A stretch of 64,000 nucleotides of DNA. Origin: Roseococcus thiosulfatophilus (GTDB lineage: Bacteria > Pseudomonadota > Alphaproteobacteria > Acetobacterales > Acetobacteraceae). Where the stretch lies: contig NZ_JAFFQY010000062.1 of assembly GCF_017311575.1 (NCBI RefSeq), forward strand, positions 1 to 64,000, given 5' to 3'. Below, piece after piece: positions 45,649 through 53,921 of the stretch (its first letter is position 1; the number at the start of each line of letters is the position of its first letter). The notes under the pieces are model-generated. The model made no database searches and was not told the origin of the DNA. It saw only the letters and a list, made by a program, of their open reading frames with translations. The translations under genes and the position numbers were made by a program.

Positions 45649-46254
45649 ATGCCCAGCCGGGACCACACGCCGATGCCCCCTGACCACGCCAGCGGCGCCG
45701 CCGTGATGGAGGCCGCCAAGGCCGCCCTGCGGCGCGAGGCCATGGCCCGTCGCGCCGCCGCCGACCCGGCGCTGGGCGCGCGCATCACCGCCCATATCCT
45801 GGCCGAGGCCCCCCCTCCCCCCGGCGCCGTGGTCGCGGGCTTCTGGCCCATGGGCAGCGAGCCGGACATCCGCCCGCTGCTGGAGGCGCTGCACGCGCGC
45901 GGCCATGCCATCGCCCTGCCCGTGACGCCCCCGCGCGGCCAACCCTTGCAGTTCCGCGCCTGGGCGCCGGGCGCGGCCATGGCGCGCGGCCCGCTCGGCA
46001 CGCAATTCCCGGAGGAGGGCGCCACCCTCACGCCCGACTGGCTGGCCGTGCCCCTGCTGGCCTTCGACCGCACGGGCGCCAGGCTCGGCTATGGCGGCGG
46101 CTATTACGACCGCACCCTGGCCGCGCTGCCCGGCGCCACCGCCATCGGCGTCGCCTATGCCTTCCAGGAGGTGCCGCAGCTGCCCACCGGCCCGCACGAC
46201 ATCCGCCTGCCGGCCATCGCCACCGAGGCGGGGCTGCTGCGAACCGGGGCGTGA
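45649..46254 (+). CDS. 5-formyltetrahydrofolate cyclo-ligase
   Basis: A 201-aa ATP-dependent enzyme that turns 5-formyl-THF into 5,10-methenyl-THF. The family motif GYGGGYYDR lies near residue 150 (RLGYGGGYYDRTLAALP), and the basic N-terminal helix KAALRREAMARRAA binds ATP. The start is uncertain: ATG 45649, 45673 or 45706; the last begins right at the conserved helix. It is divergent from the hydroxyacyl-CoA dehydrogenase gene. Confidence 0.9.
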   Translation: MPSRDHTPMPPDHASGAAVMEAAKAALRREAMARRAAADPALGARITAHILAEAPPPPGAVVAGFWPMGSEPDIRPLLEALHARGHAIALPVTPPRGQPLQFRAWAPGAAMARGPLGTQFPEEGATLTPDWLAVPLLAFDRTGARLGYGGGYYDRTLAALPGATAIGVAYAFQEVPQLPTGPHDIRLPAIATEAGLLRTGA

Positions 46255-46314
46255 CCGCCGGCTGCAACCCACCCGCCAGACCAGGCTTGATGGAGGGCAG
46301 CCAGGAGACATCCC

Positions 46315-46866
46315 ATGCCGGACATCGCCGAGATTCTGCGCGAGCGCCACGCCACGCCCGCCGCGCTGCCCGCCCTCTTCGACGCGCTGGCGCCCGTCGC
46401 CGTCGAGGAGATGCTGGGCCGCTGGAAGGGCTTCGAGATCACCACCGGCCATCCCATGGACGGGTTGCTGGAAGCCTCGGGCTGGTATGGCAAGCTCTTC
46501 GCCAGCGCCGAGGAGGTCCATCCGCTGCTCATGCACAATCAGGACCGCACGGAGGTCTTCGCCATGGACCCCGGCCGGCTGCCATTGTCGCTGGCGGGCT
46601 GGGTGCCGCGGGCGGCGCGGCTGTCGCGGGTCGTCGCGGCCTCGCGCCTGCTGCTGCGGACGCGCGAACCCCGGGCGCGGCTGCGGATGGTGGAATATCG
46701 CGGCCGCCCGACCGCGACCATGATCTACGACCAGATCCCCGTCATGGACCACTTCGCCCGCGTGGACGCGGACACGGTGCTCGGCCTGATGGACATGCGC
46801 GACATGCCCCACCCCTACGCCTTCGTGCTGGAACGCGACGAGGGCGGCCCCAGGCTCGACCTGTGA
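46315..46866 (+). CDS. GXWXG/DUF4334 domain protein
   Basis: A 183-aa protein with an N-terminal GXWXG motif (LGRWKGFEI) followed by a DUF4334 domain (TMIYDQIPVMDHFARVD near residue 145 and LGLMDMRD). These small beta-rich proteins probably bind a lipophilic ligand; the function is unknown. GGAGACATCCC precedes the ATG. The UbiB-like gene starts 7 nt after its stop, so the two are likely cotranscribed. Confidence 0.82.
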   Translation: MPDIAEILRERHATPAALPALFDALAPVAVEEMLGRWKGFEITTGHPMDGLLEASGWYGKLFASAEEVHPLLMHNQDRTEVFAMDPGRLPLSLAGWVPRAARLSRVVAASRLLLRTREPRARLRMVEYRGRPTATMIYDQIPVMDHFARVDADTVLGLMDMRDMPHPYAFVLERDEGGPRLDL

Positions 46867-46873
46867 CCACGCC

Positions 46874-48385
46874 ATGATCGGCACGCTGCTGCTCTCGCGG
46901 CGCGACCGCGCGCGGTTGCAGGAGGTGGTGGGCATCGCCTCGCGCTTCGGGCTGGGCGTGCTGCTGGCGCGGCTCGGCCTCGAGCGCGGCGCTGCCTCCG
47001 AAGGGGCGCCGGGGGAGACGCGCAGCCTGCCCGTCCGCACGCGCCTCGCGCTGGAGACGCTGGGGCCCACCTATGTGAAGCTCGGCCAGATCCTCGCCAT
47101 GCGCGGCGACCTGCTGCCGCCCGAATGGACGAATGAGCTGGAGCGGCTGCACAGCCACGCCCCCACTTTGCCCTTCGAGGAATTGCGCCCCGCGGTGGAG
47201 GCCGCGCTGGGCCAGCCGCCGGAGGAGGCCTTCGCGAGCGTGGACACCACGCCGCTTGCCGCCGCCTCCATGGCGCAGGTGCATCGCGCCAGGCTGCAGG
47301 ACGGGCGCGAGGTGGTGCTCAAGATCCGCCGCCCCGGTATCCGCCCGCGCATCGAATCCGACCTGCGGCTGATGGCGCAGCTCGCCGCCGCCCTGGAAGC
47401 GACCAGCGCCGAGGCCCGCCGCTTCGGCCCTGTCGGCATGACGCGCCAATTGGCCGACGCGATCCTGGCCGAGCTCGATTTCACGCAGGAAGGCCGCAAC
47501 GCCGACCGCCTGCGCGCCGATTTCGCGGGCGATGCGCGCGTGGTGCTGCCCGAGATCCACTGGGCCTGGACCTCCGAGACGCTGCTGGTGATGGACCACA
47601 TCGCCGGCATCCCGCCGCGCGATGGCGACACGCTGCGCGCCGCGGGCATTGACCCTGAATCCATCGCGGCACTGGGCGCCGACATCGTGCTGGACATGGT
47701 GCTGATCCATGGCCGCTTCCACGGCGACCCGCACCCGGGAAACATGCTCTGCCTGCCCGGCAACCGCATCGCGCTGCTGGACATGGGCATGATCGGCCAT
47801 GTCTCGCCCAAGCGACGGGAGGAGTTCATCGGCTTCGTGCAATCCCTCGCGGCGGGCGACCCCGCGCTGCTGGCCGATGTGCTCGCCGCCTGGTCGGAGG
47901 GCGGGGAGGTGCCGCGCGCCCGGCTGCGCGCGGTCGCGGACCGGCTGGTGGCACGCCATGGCGGCGGGCGCGTGGTGCTGAGCGACATGGTGGCCGATTT
48001 TCTCCCCCTGCTGCGCGAGGAGGGCGTCACCCTCCCGCCCGACCTGTTGCTGGCCTTCAAGGCGATGGTGACGCTGGATGGCGTGGTGACGCGCATCGCG
48101 CCGGGCTTCGACCTGTCGGACGCCATGCGTCGCGCCACGCTGCGCATCGCCCGCGCGCGCCTCTCGCCGGAGCGCTGGCTTCCCATCCTGCAATCCCTGG
48201 CCTGGGAGCTGGGGCGGGTCGGCGAGGACGCGCCGCGCCTGCTGCGCGCCCTGCTGCGCCGCCTGGAGGCCGAGCCCGCCGAGGCCGCCCCGCCCACCGA
48301 CGCCATCCGCGCGGCAGGGCGCTGGATCGCGGGCGCCATCCTGGCCGGCGCGGCGCTGGTGGCAGTGGCCATTTTCCTGCGATGA
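46874..48385 (+). CDS. ABC1/UbiB-type atypical kinase
   Basis: A 503-aa ABC1/ADCK/UbiB protein. The KxGQ signature (YVKLGQILAMRGDLLP) is near residue 72, the alanine-rich loop AAASMAQVHRA near 135, the catalytic-type FHGDPHPGN near 280 and LLDMGMIG after it; a C-terminal transmembrane helix ends the protein. UbiB proteins support ubiquinone synthesis through ATPase activity. No other ubi genes are adjacent, so it could be UbiB or a paralogue. Confidence 0.9.
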   Translation: MIGTLLLSRRDRARLQEVVGIASRFGLGVLLARLGLERGAASEGAPGETRSLPVRTRLALETLGPTYVKLGQILAMRGDLLPPEWTNELERLHSHAPTLPFEELRPAVEAALGQPPEEAFASVDTTPLAAASMAQVHRARLQDGREVVLKIRRPGIRPRIESDLRLMAQLAAALEATSAEARRFGPVGMTRQLADAILAELDFTQEGRNADRLRADFAGDARVVLPEIHWAWTSETLLVMDHIAGIPPRDGDTLRAAGIDPESIAALGADIVLDMVLIHGRFHGDPHPGNMLCLPGNRIALLDMGMIGHVSPKRREEFIGFVQSLAAGDPALLADVLAAWSEGGEVPRARLRAVADRLVARHGGGRVVLSDMVADFLPLLREEGVTLPPDLLLAFKAMVTLDGVVTRIAPGFDLSDAMRRATLRIARARLSPERWLPILQSLAWELGRVGEDAPRLLRALLRRLEAEPAEAAPPTDAIRAAGRWIAGAILAGAALVAVAIFLR

Positions 48386-48470
48386 CGGCGCGCTCTTGCG
48401 CGGCCCGCGGGCGGCGGCCAGAACACCGCATGCCCGCTTCCAGACCCGCCCCCGCCACCGGCCTCCGCGC

Positions 48471-49286
48471 ATGAGGCTGCTCTTCCTCGGCGATGTGGTG
48501 GGCCGTTCGGGGCGGGACGCGCTGGTGCGCGAGTTGCCAGGACTACGCGCCAGGCTGGCGCTGGACCTCGTGGTGGTGAATGGCGAGAACGCCAGCCACG
48601 GCTTCGGCCTCGCCCCCGATATGGCGCGCGCCTTCCTGGCCGCCGGCGCGGACGTCATCACGCTCGGCAACCATGCCTGGGACCGGCGCGAGATCATCCC
48701 CTACCTGGAGGAGGAGCGCCGCGTCATCCGCCCCCTCAACTTCCCCCCCGGCACGCCGGGCCAGGGCGCGGTGGTGGTGGAGGTGCCGGGCAACCGCCGC
48801 GCTTTGGTGGTGAACGTGATGGGCCGCCTCTTCATGGACCCGCTGGACGACCCCTTCCGCGCGGTCCAGGCGGAGCTGGCCAAGCACAAGCTCGGCCAGA
48901 CCATCCAGGCCGCCATCATTGACGTGCACGCCGAGGCGACGAGCGAGAAGCAGGCCTTCGGCCATTCCTTCGACGGGCTGGCGAGCCTCGTCATCGGCAC
49001 CCACACCCATGTGCCGACCGCCGACCACCAGATCCTGCCCGGCGGCACCGCCTACCAGACCGATGCCGGCATGTGCGGCGACTATGACAGCGTGATCGGC
49101 ATGGGGAAGGGCGGCGCCTCGCTGCGCTTCTGGCGCAAGATGCCCGGCGAGCGCCTGGCACCCGCCGAGGGCGAGGCCACGCTGTGCGGCCTCTTCGTGG
49201 AGACCCAGGACGCCACGGGCCTCGCGCGGCGGGTGGAGCCGCTGCGGATGGGGGGCAGGCTCAGCCCCATCATGCCCGCCGCCTGA
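48471..49286 (+). CDS. YmdB-type metallophosphoesterase (TIGR00282)
   Basis: A 271-aa metallophosphoesterase with binuclear-metal residues D8 (FLGDVVG), E39-N40 (NGEN), N67-H68 (GNHAW), DVHAEATSEK, and GTHTHVPTAD. Relatives such as B. subtilis YmdB hydrolyse cyclic nucleotides. ATG 48471 starts directly at the first strand. It lies 85 nt after the UbiB-like gene. A large hairpin follows the stop. Confidence 0.9.
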   Translation: MRLLFLGDVVGRSGRDALVRELPGLRARLALDLVVVNGENASHGFGLAPDMARAFLAAGADVITLGNHAWDRREIIPYLEEERRVIRPLNFPPGTPGQGAVVVEVPGNRRALVVNVMGRLFMDPLDDPFRAVQAELAKHKLGQTIQAAIIDVHAEATSEKQAFGHSFDGLASLVIGTHTHVPTADHQILPGGTAYQTDAGMCGDYDSVIGMGKGGASLRFWRKMPGERLAPAEGEATLCGLFVETQDATGLARRVEPLRMGGRLSPIMPAA

Positions 49287-49289
49287 ACT

Positions 49290-49324
49290 GCCCAGCCGGC
49301 GCGCAGCCTGCCGCCGCGCTGGGC
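49290..49324 (+). terminator. Long hairpin after the YmdB-like gene
   Basis: GCCCAGC (49290-49296) pairs with GCTGGGC (49318-49324), extended inward by CGGCG/CGCCG around a 10-nt loop. It begins 4 nt after the stop. There is no T-run. Confidence 0.5.
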
Positions 49325-49405
49325 GGGCCATGCGCGGGCGGCGGCGCGAAATCCGCGCATCGTCTCGTCCCGCGCCGCTTGCACGCTTTTTGCTAGGCGG
49401 GGCCC

Positions 49406-50374
49406 ATGATGAACCGTCGCACCCTGCTGGCCGCAGCCCCGCTGCTGGCCGCCCCCGCCCTCGTCGCCGCCCAGCCGGCCTGGCCCACGCGGCCCGTCCG
49501 CATCACCATCCCGTTCACGGCGGGCGGTGCCTCCGACATCATGGTGCGGCCCGTGGCCCAGCGCCTGGAGCAGATGTTCAACCAGCCCTTCACGGTGGAC
49601 AACCGCGCGGGCGGCGGCGGCGCGGTCGGCGTGGGCTTCGCGGCCAACCAGGCGCCGGACGGCTATTCGCTGCTGGTCACCACGCCCGGCCCCCTGGTGC
49701 TGCTGCCGCAGATGCAGACGGGCGGCGCCTTCGCCTATGACAGCGCGCGCAGCTTCACCTACATCTCGCTCATGGCGGGCGCGCCCATCCTGTGCGCGGT
49801 CAAGGCCGACAGCCCCATCACCAACCTCGCCCAATACGCCGCGGCCGCCCGCCGCGCGCCGGAGGCGATGAACTTCGGCTCCTCCGGCATCGGCTCCATG
49901 GGGCACCTGACGGGGACGCTCTTCGGCATGCAGGCGGATGCGCGCATGGTCCATGTGCCCTTCCGCGGCGCGCCCGAGGCGCAGGCGGCCGTGCTGGGCA
50001 ACACGACCATCTCGCTGTGGGACACGGCGGCGGCCAATGTGGCGGCGGTGCGGGGCGGCACGCTGCGCGGGCTGGCCGTCTCCTCCGCCACGCGGGCGGC
50101 CACCCTGCCCGAGGTGCCGACCGCGGCGGAGGCGGGCTTCCCCAACGTGGTCAGCCTGAACTGGTTCATGCTCTGCGCGCCCAGCGGCGTCTCGCCCGCC
50201 ATTGCGGAGCGGCTGCACGCCGCGATCAACACCATCCTGGACGAGGCCGATATCGTGAACCGCATGAACGCGGCCGCCTTCGTGCGCGCCGAGAGCGTGG
50301 CCCAGCCGCAGCTCGCGGGCTGGGTGGCCGCCGAGCAGGCGCGCTGGACGCCGGTGATCCGCGCGGCGGGGTGA
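49406..50374 (+). CDS. Bug/TctC family solute-binding protein (second copy)
   Basis: A 322-aa periplasmic protein with signal MMNRRTLLAAAP ending near LVAA-Q, then the Bug pattern RPVRITIPFTAGGASDIM, TVDNRAGGGGAVG, PDGYSLLVTTPG and SSGIGSMGHLTGTLF. It differs clearly from the copy at 43.5 kb, so it probably binds another carboxylate. No TctAB genes are near. A strong hairpin follows 12 nt after the stop. Confidence 0.92.
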   Translation: MMNRRTLLAAAPLLAAPALVAAQPAWPTRPVRITIPFTAGGASDIMVRPVAQRLEQMFNQPFTVDNRAGGGGAVGVGFAANQAPDGYSLLVTTPGPLVLLPQMQTGGAFAYDSARSFTYISLMAGAPILCAVKADSPITNLAQYAAAARRAPEAMNFGSSGIGSMGHLTGTLFGMQADARMVHVPFRGAPEAQAAVLGNTTISLWDTAAANVAAVRGGTLRGLAVSSATRAATLPEVPTAAEAGFPNVVSLNWFMLCAPSGVSPAIAERLHAAINTILDEADIVNRMNAAAFVRAESVAQPQLAGWVAAEQARWTPVIRAAG

Positions 50375-50386
50375 CGCCCGGCGGAG

Positions 50387-50413
50387 CCCCCCCGGCGCGC
50401 GCCGCCGGGGGGG
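50387..50413. terminator. Very GC-rich bidirectional hairpin
   Basis: CCCCCCCGGCG (50387-50397) pairs perfectly with CGCCGGGGGGG (50403-50413) around a CGCGC loop, between the convergent Bug gene and the small exported-protein gene. Confidence 0.65.
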
Positions 50414-50421
50414 GGACCGCC

Positions 50422-50754
50422 CTACCGCGCCTCGATGCCGCGCGGGGTGGCGACGATGGCGCTCGTGGAGCAGATGTTCACCTGCATGAGCTGGGCATGC
50501 TCGCCATTCGCCCACACCACACGGAAGTCATTGAGGCCCGCGTGGCGGGTCGAGAAGTTCATGGTCGCGCCATGGGGCAACACGTTCTGGCCCAGCTGGT
50601 CCGCCCCCCAGTTCGGCTGCGCGCTGGAGCCGAAGTAGAATTCGCGGATCGTCACACCCGAATTGTTCACAAGGGCGAAGCGGGTGTCGCACTGCGCCTG
50701 CGCCACGCCCGTGATCGCGACCGCGGCCGCGAGGCCGAGGAATAACCGCCGCAT
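50422..50754 (-). CDS. Small exported protein, unknown family
   Basis: A 110-aa protein: signal peptide (residues 1-20, ending AQA), then a mature domain of about 90 residues with two cysteines (QCDTRFALVNN and NICSTS) that could form a disulfide, and a beta-rich core (SGVTIREFYFGSSAQPNWGAD). Small periplasmic proteins beginning with an NNSG/T-type strand occur widely in alphaproteobacteria, with no known role. ATG 50754 follows GGGAGG. It is the last of a minus-strand series. Confidence 0.68.
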   Translation of the reverse strand: MRRLFLGLAAAVAITGVAQAQCDTRFALVNNSGVTIREFYFGSSAQPNWGADQLGQNVLPHGATMNFSTRHAGLNDFRVVWANGEHAQLMQVNICSTSAIVATPRGIEAR

Positions 50755-50900
50755 GATGAAACCTCCCGGGTACGCCACCGGATCCCAATGACCCGACGGA
50801 GAGATGATCGAACCCAGGGTTGACGCCAGCTCCGCGGCTGGGGCGAAACTGTGGCGGATGAAAGCCAAATCGCGTGCTTTCACATCGCAAATTCTTAATC

Positions 50901-51989
50901 TTAGGTGGCGTTGTGCTTCGCACGCCAGTCCGGCCGGGTGGACAGCACCAGCATGTCCGCGCGCCCATTGCGCGCCAGCGCGCCCAGCAGGAATTGGGTC
51001 ACGGCGCCGTCATCCTCCAGCCCATAGGCCTCGCCTTCCGGCGTGAAGGCGGTGGCGTGGGGGTAGAGCGCGCGCCAGGCCTCGACCACGGCGCGGGGAT
51101 GGGTGGCGGGGACGGCCAGGGCCTCGGCCAGGTCGAATTCCGCCACCAGCAGCGTGCCGCGCGCGGCCAGGGCCGGCGCCCAGGCGGCGAGCCGCGCACC
51201 CACTCCCGGCCCCGCCAAGCGCAGCACATCGAGGCGCGAGAGCCCTTCCCGCGCCAGCAGCGCCTCCGGATCCTCCAGCGGCACGGCCAGCGCCCGCGCG
51301 CGCGGCAGGTCATTGGCCGCGATATGGGCCGAGAGCAGCGCGGCCGCGTGCAGATCCGCCTCGAAGCCGAGCAGCGCCGCATGGCCCGGCGCGCCGGCGG
51401 CCAGGCCCAGCAGCGACAGGCCGATGCCCGCCCCGTCATCCAGGATCACGGCGCCATCCCCGCCCTCGGGCAGGGCGGCGCGCAGCAGCCGCGCCAGGAG
51501 CGGCGCCGCGCCGGGAAAATCGGCCATGCCGGGCGCATCGGCGGGCGCGCGCAGGGCGAAGCTGCGGCCCGAAAGGTGCAAAGCGCGCTCCGCGGGCGCC
51601 GGCAGGGCGGGCAGCCGCGCCAGGACTTCCGGCGCCTCCAGCAGCAGGCGACGCAGGCGGCGCAGATCGGAGCAGGCCGCGCGGGCGGCCGCCACGGCGT
51701 CGGGCGCCGGCTGCACGCCATCGCGCAGCGCCAGCAGCGCCGCCACCGCCTCGGGCGTCACGGGGCCGAGCGCCCAGCCGCCGCGCTCCACGAAGCCGCC
51801 CATCGCGTGGGTGATGAATTCGGGGCTGTTCAGCACGCCCTCGCGCAGGCCGGTGAAGTCGTCACTGCCGGCCCAGGCGGCCAGCACCGCCTCGCTCTCG
51901 GGCTCCCGGCCCAGCACGAAGCGATAGGTCCAGCGCACGAGGGCGCGGCTCAGCCGGGGGGGCGCGCCGGCGCCGTTCTCTGCGTCCAT
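50901..51989 (-). CDS. DUF4214-like plus FkbM-type methyltransferase-like protein
   Basis: A 362-aa protein. Residues 14-55 (YRFVLGREPESEAVLAAW and VLNSPEF) resemble a DUF4214 repeat, often found in surface-layer and glycan-related proteins. The C-terminal half has a Rossmann pattern like FkbM methyltransferases (VILDDGAGIGLSLLGLAAG near residue 180, FEADLHAAALLSAHIAAND, RLDVLRLAGPG), although the usual glycine-rich SAM loop is weak. It may modify a glycan or be inactive. It sits alone, with 46 bp to the DUF1194 gene on the same strand. Confidence 0.62.
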   Translation of the reverse strand: MDAENGAGAPPRLSRALVRWTYRFVLGREPESEAVLAAWAGSDDFTGLREGVLNSPEFITHAMGGFVERGGWALGPVTPEAVAALLALRDGVQPAPDAVAAARAACSDLRRLRRLLLEAPEVLARLPALPAPAERALHLSGRSFALRAPADAPGMADFPGAAPLLARLLRAALPEGGDGAVILDDGAGIGLSLLGLAAGAPGHAALLGFEADLHAAALLSAHIAANDLPRARALAVPLEDPEALLAREGLSRLDVLRLAGPGVGARLAAWAPALAARGTLLVAEFDLAEALAVPATHPRAVVEAWRALYPHATAFTPEGEAYGLEDDGAVTQFLLGALARNGRADMLVLSTRPDWRAKHNAT

Positions 51990-52035
51990 GCCGCCATATC
52001 CGGCCGCCCCGCGCGCGCCGTCAAGCCGAAGCCCC

Positions 52036-52740
52036 TCAGGCGATCTCGCGGATCAGCTTGCGGCGCACGGCCTGGGCGAAGACGTTGAAATCCTCGGCGA
52101 CGATCATGAAGGCGCCGGGCCCGCCGATCACGTTCTGCGCGTAGTACTGGTCCAGCGGCACGGGCGGCATGCGGCCGAAGGTGGGGCGGTCGTTCACGAT
52201 GGGCAGGCCGTTGATGACGATGCCCTCGGCCACCGCCTCGTCCCGCGCCAACTCGGACGGGCGCCCGGAATTGTTCACCCCGTCGCCCGAGACATCAATG
52301 ACGCGGCGGGTGCCCTCGAAGGGCGCCTCGGCGAGCACGCGGCGCGAGAAGTCGATCGCGCCCGAGATCGAGGTCCAGGAAATGGAGTTGCGCGGTGCCT
52401 CGGCCAGCGCGTCCACCCATCGGTCGGCGTCGGCCTGGGTCGCGATGCGCATCCAGGGCAGGATCAGGCGCTGGTACTCGATGCCCGCCCACTCGACATA
52501 GGCGACGGCGATGGCGCCGATCATGCCGCGGCCGATGGCCTCGACCACGCGCGGGTCGCCCAGCGCCTCGCGGTAGCCCTCGCGCTGCAGCCGGGCCTCC
52601 TCCTCGTCGATGGAACGCGAGACATCCACCGCCAGCACCAGCAGCACGTCCACGGGTTCGGCGGCGCGGGGGCGGCGGGTTGGCGCCGCCGCGGGCACGG
52701 CCAGGGCCGCGCCGGTGGTGAGAAGGGAACGCCGGTGCAT
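52036..52740 (-). CDS. DUF1194 (von Willebrand A-like) exported protein
   Basis: A 234-aa protein with a twin-arginine-like signal (MHRRSLLTTGAALAVP) and a DUF1194 domain that begins with the metal-ion-dependent adhesion-type motif DVSRSIDEEE (DxSxS). RVIDVSGDGVNNSGR carries the second conserved loop. Members are periplasmic proteins of unknown function. ATG 52740 follows GGAGG. The gene order places it between the FkbM-like and catalase-like genes on one strand. Confidence 0.85.
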   Translation of the reverse strand: MHRRSLLTTGAALAVPAAAPTRRPRAAEPVDVLLVLAVDVSRSIDEEEARLQREGYREALGDPRVVEAIGRGMIGAIAVAYVEWAGIEYQRLILPWMRIATQADADRWVDALAEAPRNSISWTSISGAIDFSRRVLAEAPFEGTRRVIDVSGDGVNNSGRPSELARDEAVAEGIVINGLPIVNDRPTFGRMPPVPLDQYYAQNVIGGPGAFMIVAEDFNVFAQAVRRKLIREIA

Positions 52741-52833
52741 GAGCAGGCCTCCATTGATCAAGCGTCATGGAAGCGAAACCGGGGCGATGGGTGCAAGCTT
52801 ATTCGGCGCCACAGCCATGGGTTGTGGAACGCG

Positions 52834-53823
52834 CTATTCGGCCGCCCGCAGGAAGGGGCGTGGGCGCAGGCGGCGCAGCATTCCCGCGCCCAGTTCCGCA
52901 TCAGCCGCCGCGCAAACCTCGAGCAGCCGGCGCGTGGTCGCCTCCGGCAGGCCGTGCAGGGCGGCGGCCAGCCGGTCCATCAGCCTTGCGCGCTCGGCGT
53001 CCTCCAGCCCGCGGTAGAAGGGGCCGGCGGGCGGCTCTCCCGCGCCAGGCCGCCGTGGCGCGCGGGGGGCGAGCGCGATGCCGGGCAAGGCAGGCTGCGC
53101 GGCGAGGCGGGGCGCGATGTCCAGCCGCCCCTCCAGCGCGACCAGGCCCACCTCGATCAGCGGCCAGCGCGCGATGGGCCACAGGCGTGTGGCGTCGAAG
53201 GCGTCGAAGGGCGCCTCGCGCGCCTCGGCCTCGGACATGATCTGCACGGAGAGCCGCCAGCGGGCGGGCGCGCCCCGGGCCAGCGCGCCGAACAGGGCGC
53301 GCGGCTCCAGCCCCTCATCGGCCCCTTCCCCCTGCAACGGCAGCAGATGCAGCCGGCACCAGAGCTGGCGGCCGTTCCGCTCCAGCGCATAGGCCTCCTC
53401 CCCGAACAGCGGCGCGGCGCGCCAGGAGGCGGGCCAGGCCGCATCCGCGAAGCCGTGCAGGATGGCGTGCAGCGTCGCGGGGTGCCGGGCGCAGAACTCC
53501 CACAGCGCCGCCGGGCCCTGGACCGCCGCTTCGTGGAAGGCGGTGCGCTGATCGGGGCGGCGCAGGAATTCCACCGGCAGGCGCCGCAGCTTGACCTCCC
53601 AGGGGCCCTCCTCCGTGTGCAGCGTGAGGGTGAGCGGCGCCGGCGGAAACCCCGCATCCTCCTCGTCCGGCAGGCGCAGCCAGAGCGGCGTGGCCTTCCC
53701 ACGCTCCGCGAAAAGCCGCGCGCGGGTCAGGCAGGTGATGTCGCCGGTGACGACCAGCCGACCCCGCGCGGCGGGCGCCGCGGGGCCGCGCCGGGGCATC
53801 GCCGGCAAGGGGCGCTGCGCCAT
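52834..53823 (-). CDS. Catalase-fold protein lacking haem and catalytic residues
   Basis: A 329-aa protein that follows the catalase fold in order: RLVVTGDITCLTRARLF (residues 22-38, like the VTDDITKYTKA strand), TLTLHTEEGPWEV (65-77, like KFYTEEGNWDL), LWEF, RQLWCRLHLLPLQG (152-165), LSVQIMSEAEA (191-201), FDAFDATRLWPIARWPLIEVG (split, 206-226) and the helical tail FYRGLEDAERARLMDRLA. The distal-His motif (VVHAKGxGA) is absent; the first His is residue 69. The GNNTP asparagine region reads VKLRRLP, and the RLFSY haem-tyrosine segment is deleted after LPGIALAP. GGGAGGAA precedes the ATG, so it is expressed-looking, not a broken gene. Confidence 0.75.
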   Translation of the reverse strand: MAQRPLPAMPRRGPAAPAARGRLVVTGDITCLTRARLFAERGKATPLWLRLPDEEDAGFPPAPLTLTLHTEEGPWEVKLRRLPVEFLRRPDQRTAFHEAAVQGPAALWEFCARHPATLHAILHGFADAAWPASWRAAPLFGEEAYALERNGRQLWCRLHLLPLQGEGADEGLEPRALFGALARGAPARWRLSVQIMSEAEAREAPFDAFDATRLWPIARWPLIEVGLVALEGRLDIAPRLAAQPALPGIALAPRAPRRPGAGEPPAGPFYRGLEDAERARLMDRLAAALHGLPEATTRRLLEVCAAADAELGAGMLRRLRPRPFLRAAE

Positions 53824-53921
53824 GTCTCGTTCCTCCCTGGACGGGTGTCGTGCCCCGTCCTTGCGGTGGCACGAAGCCTAGAACGCGCCGTCCCCGACTT
53901 TCCAGCTTTGCGAAGGCCCGC

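Noticed and set aside
52834-53823. Pseudogene call for the catalase-like gene
   Set aside because: The frame is intact over 329 codons with normal codon use and a good Shine-Dalgarno; loss of catalytic residues is not the same as gene decay.
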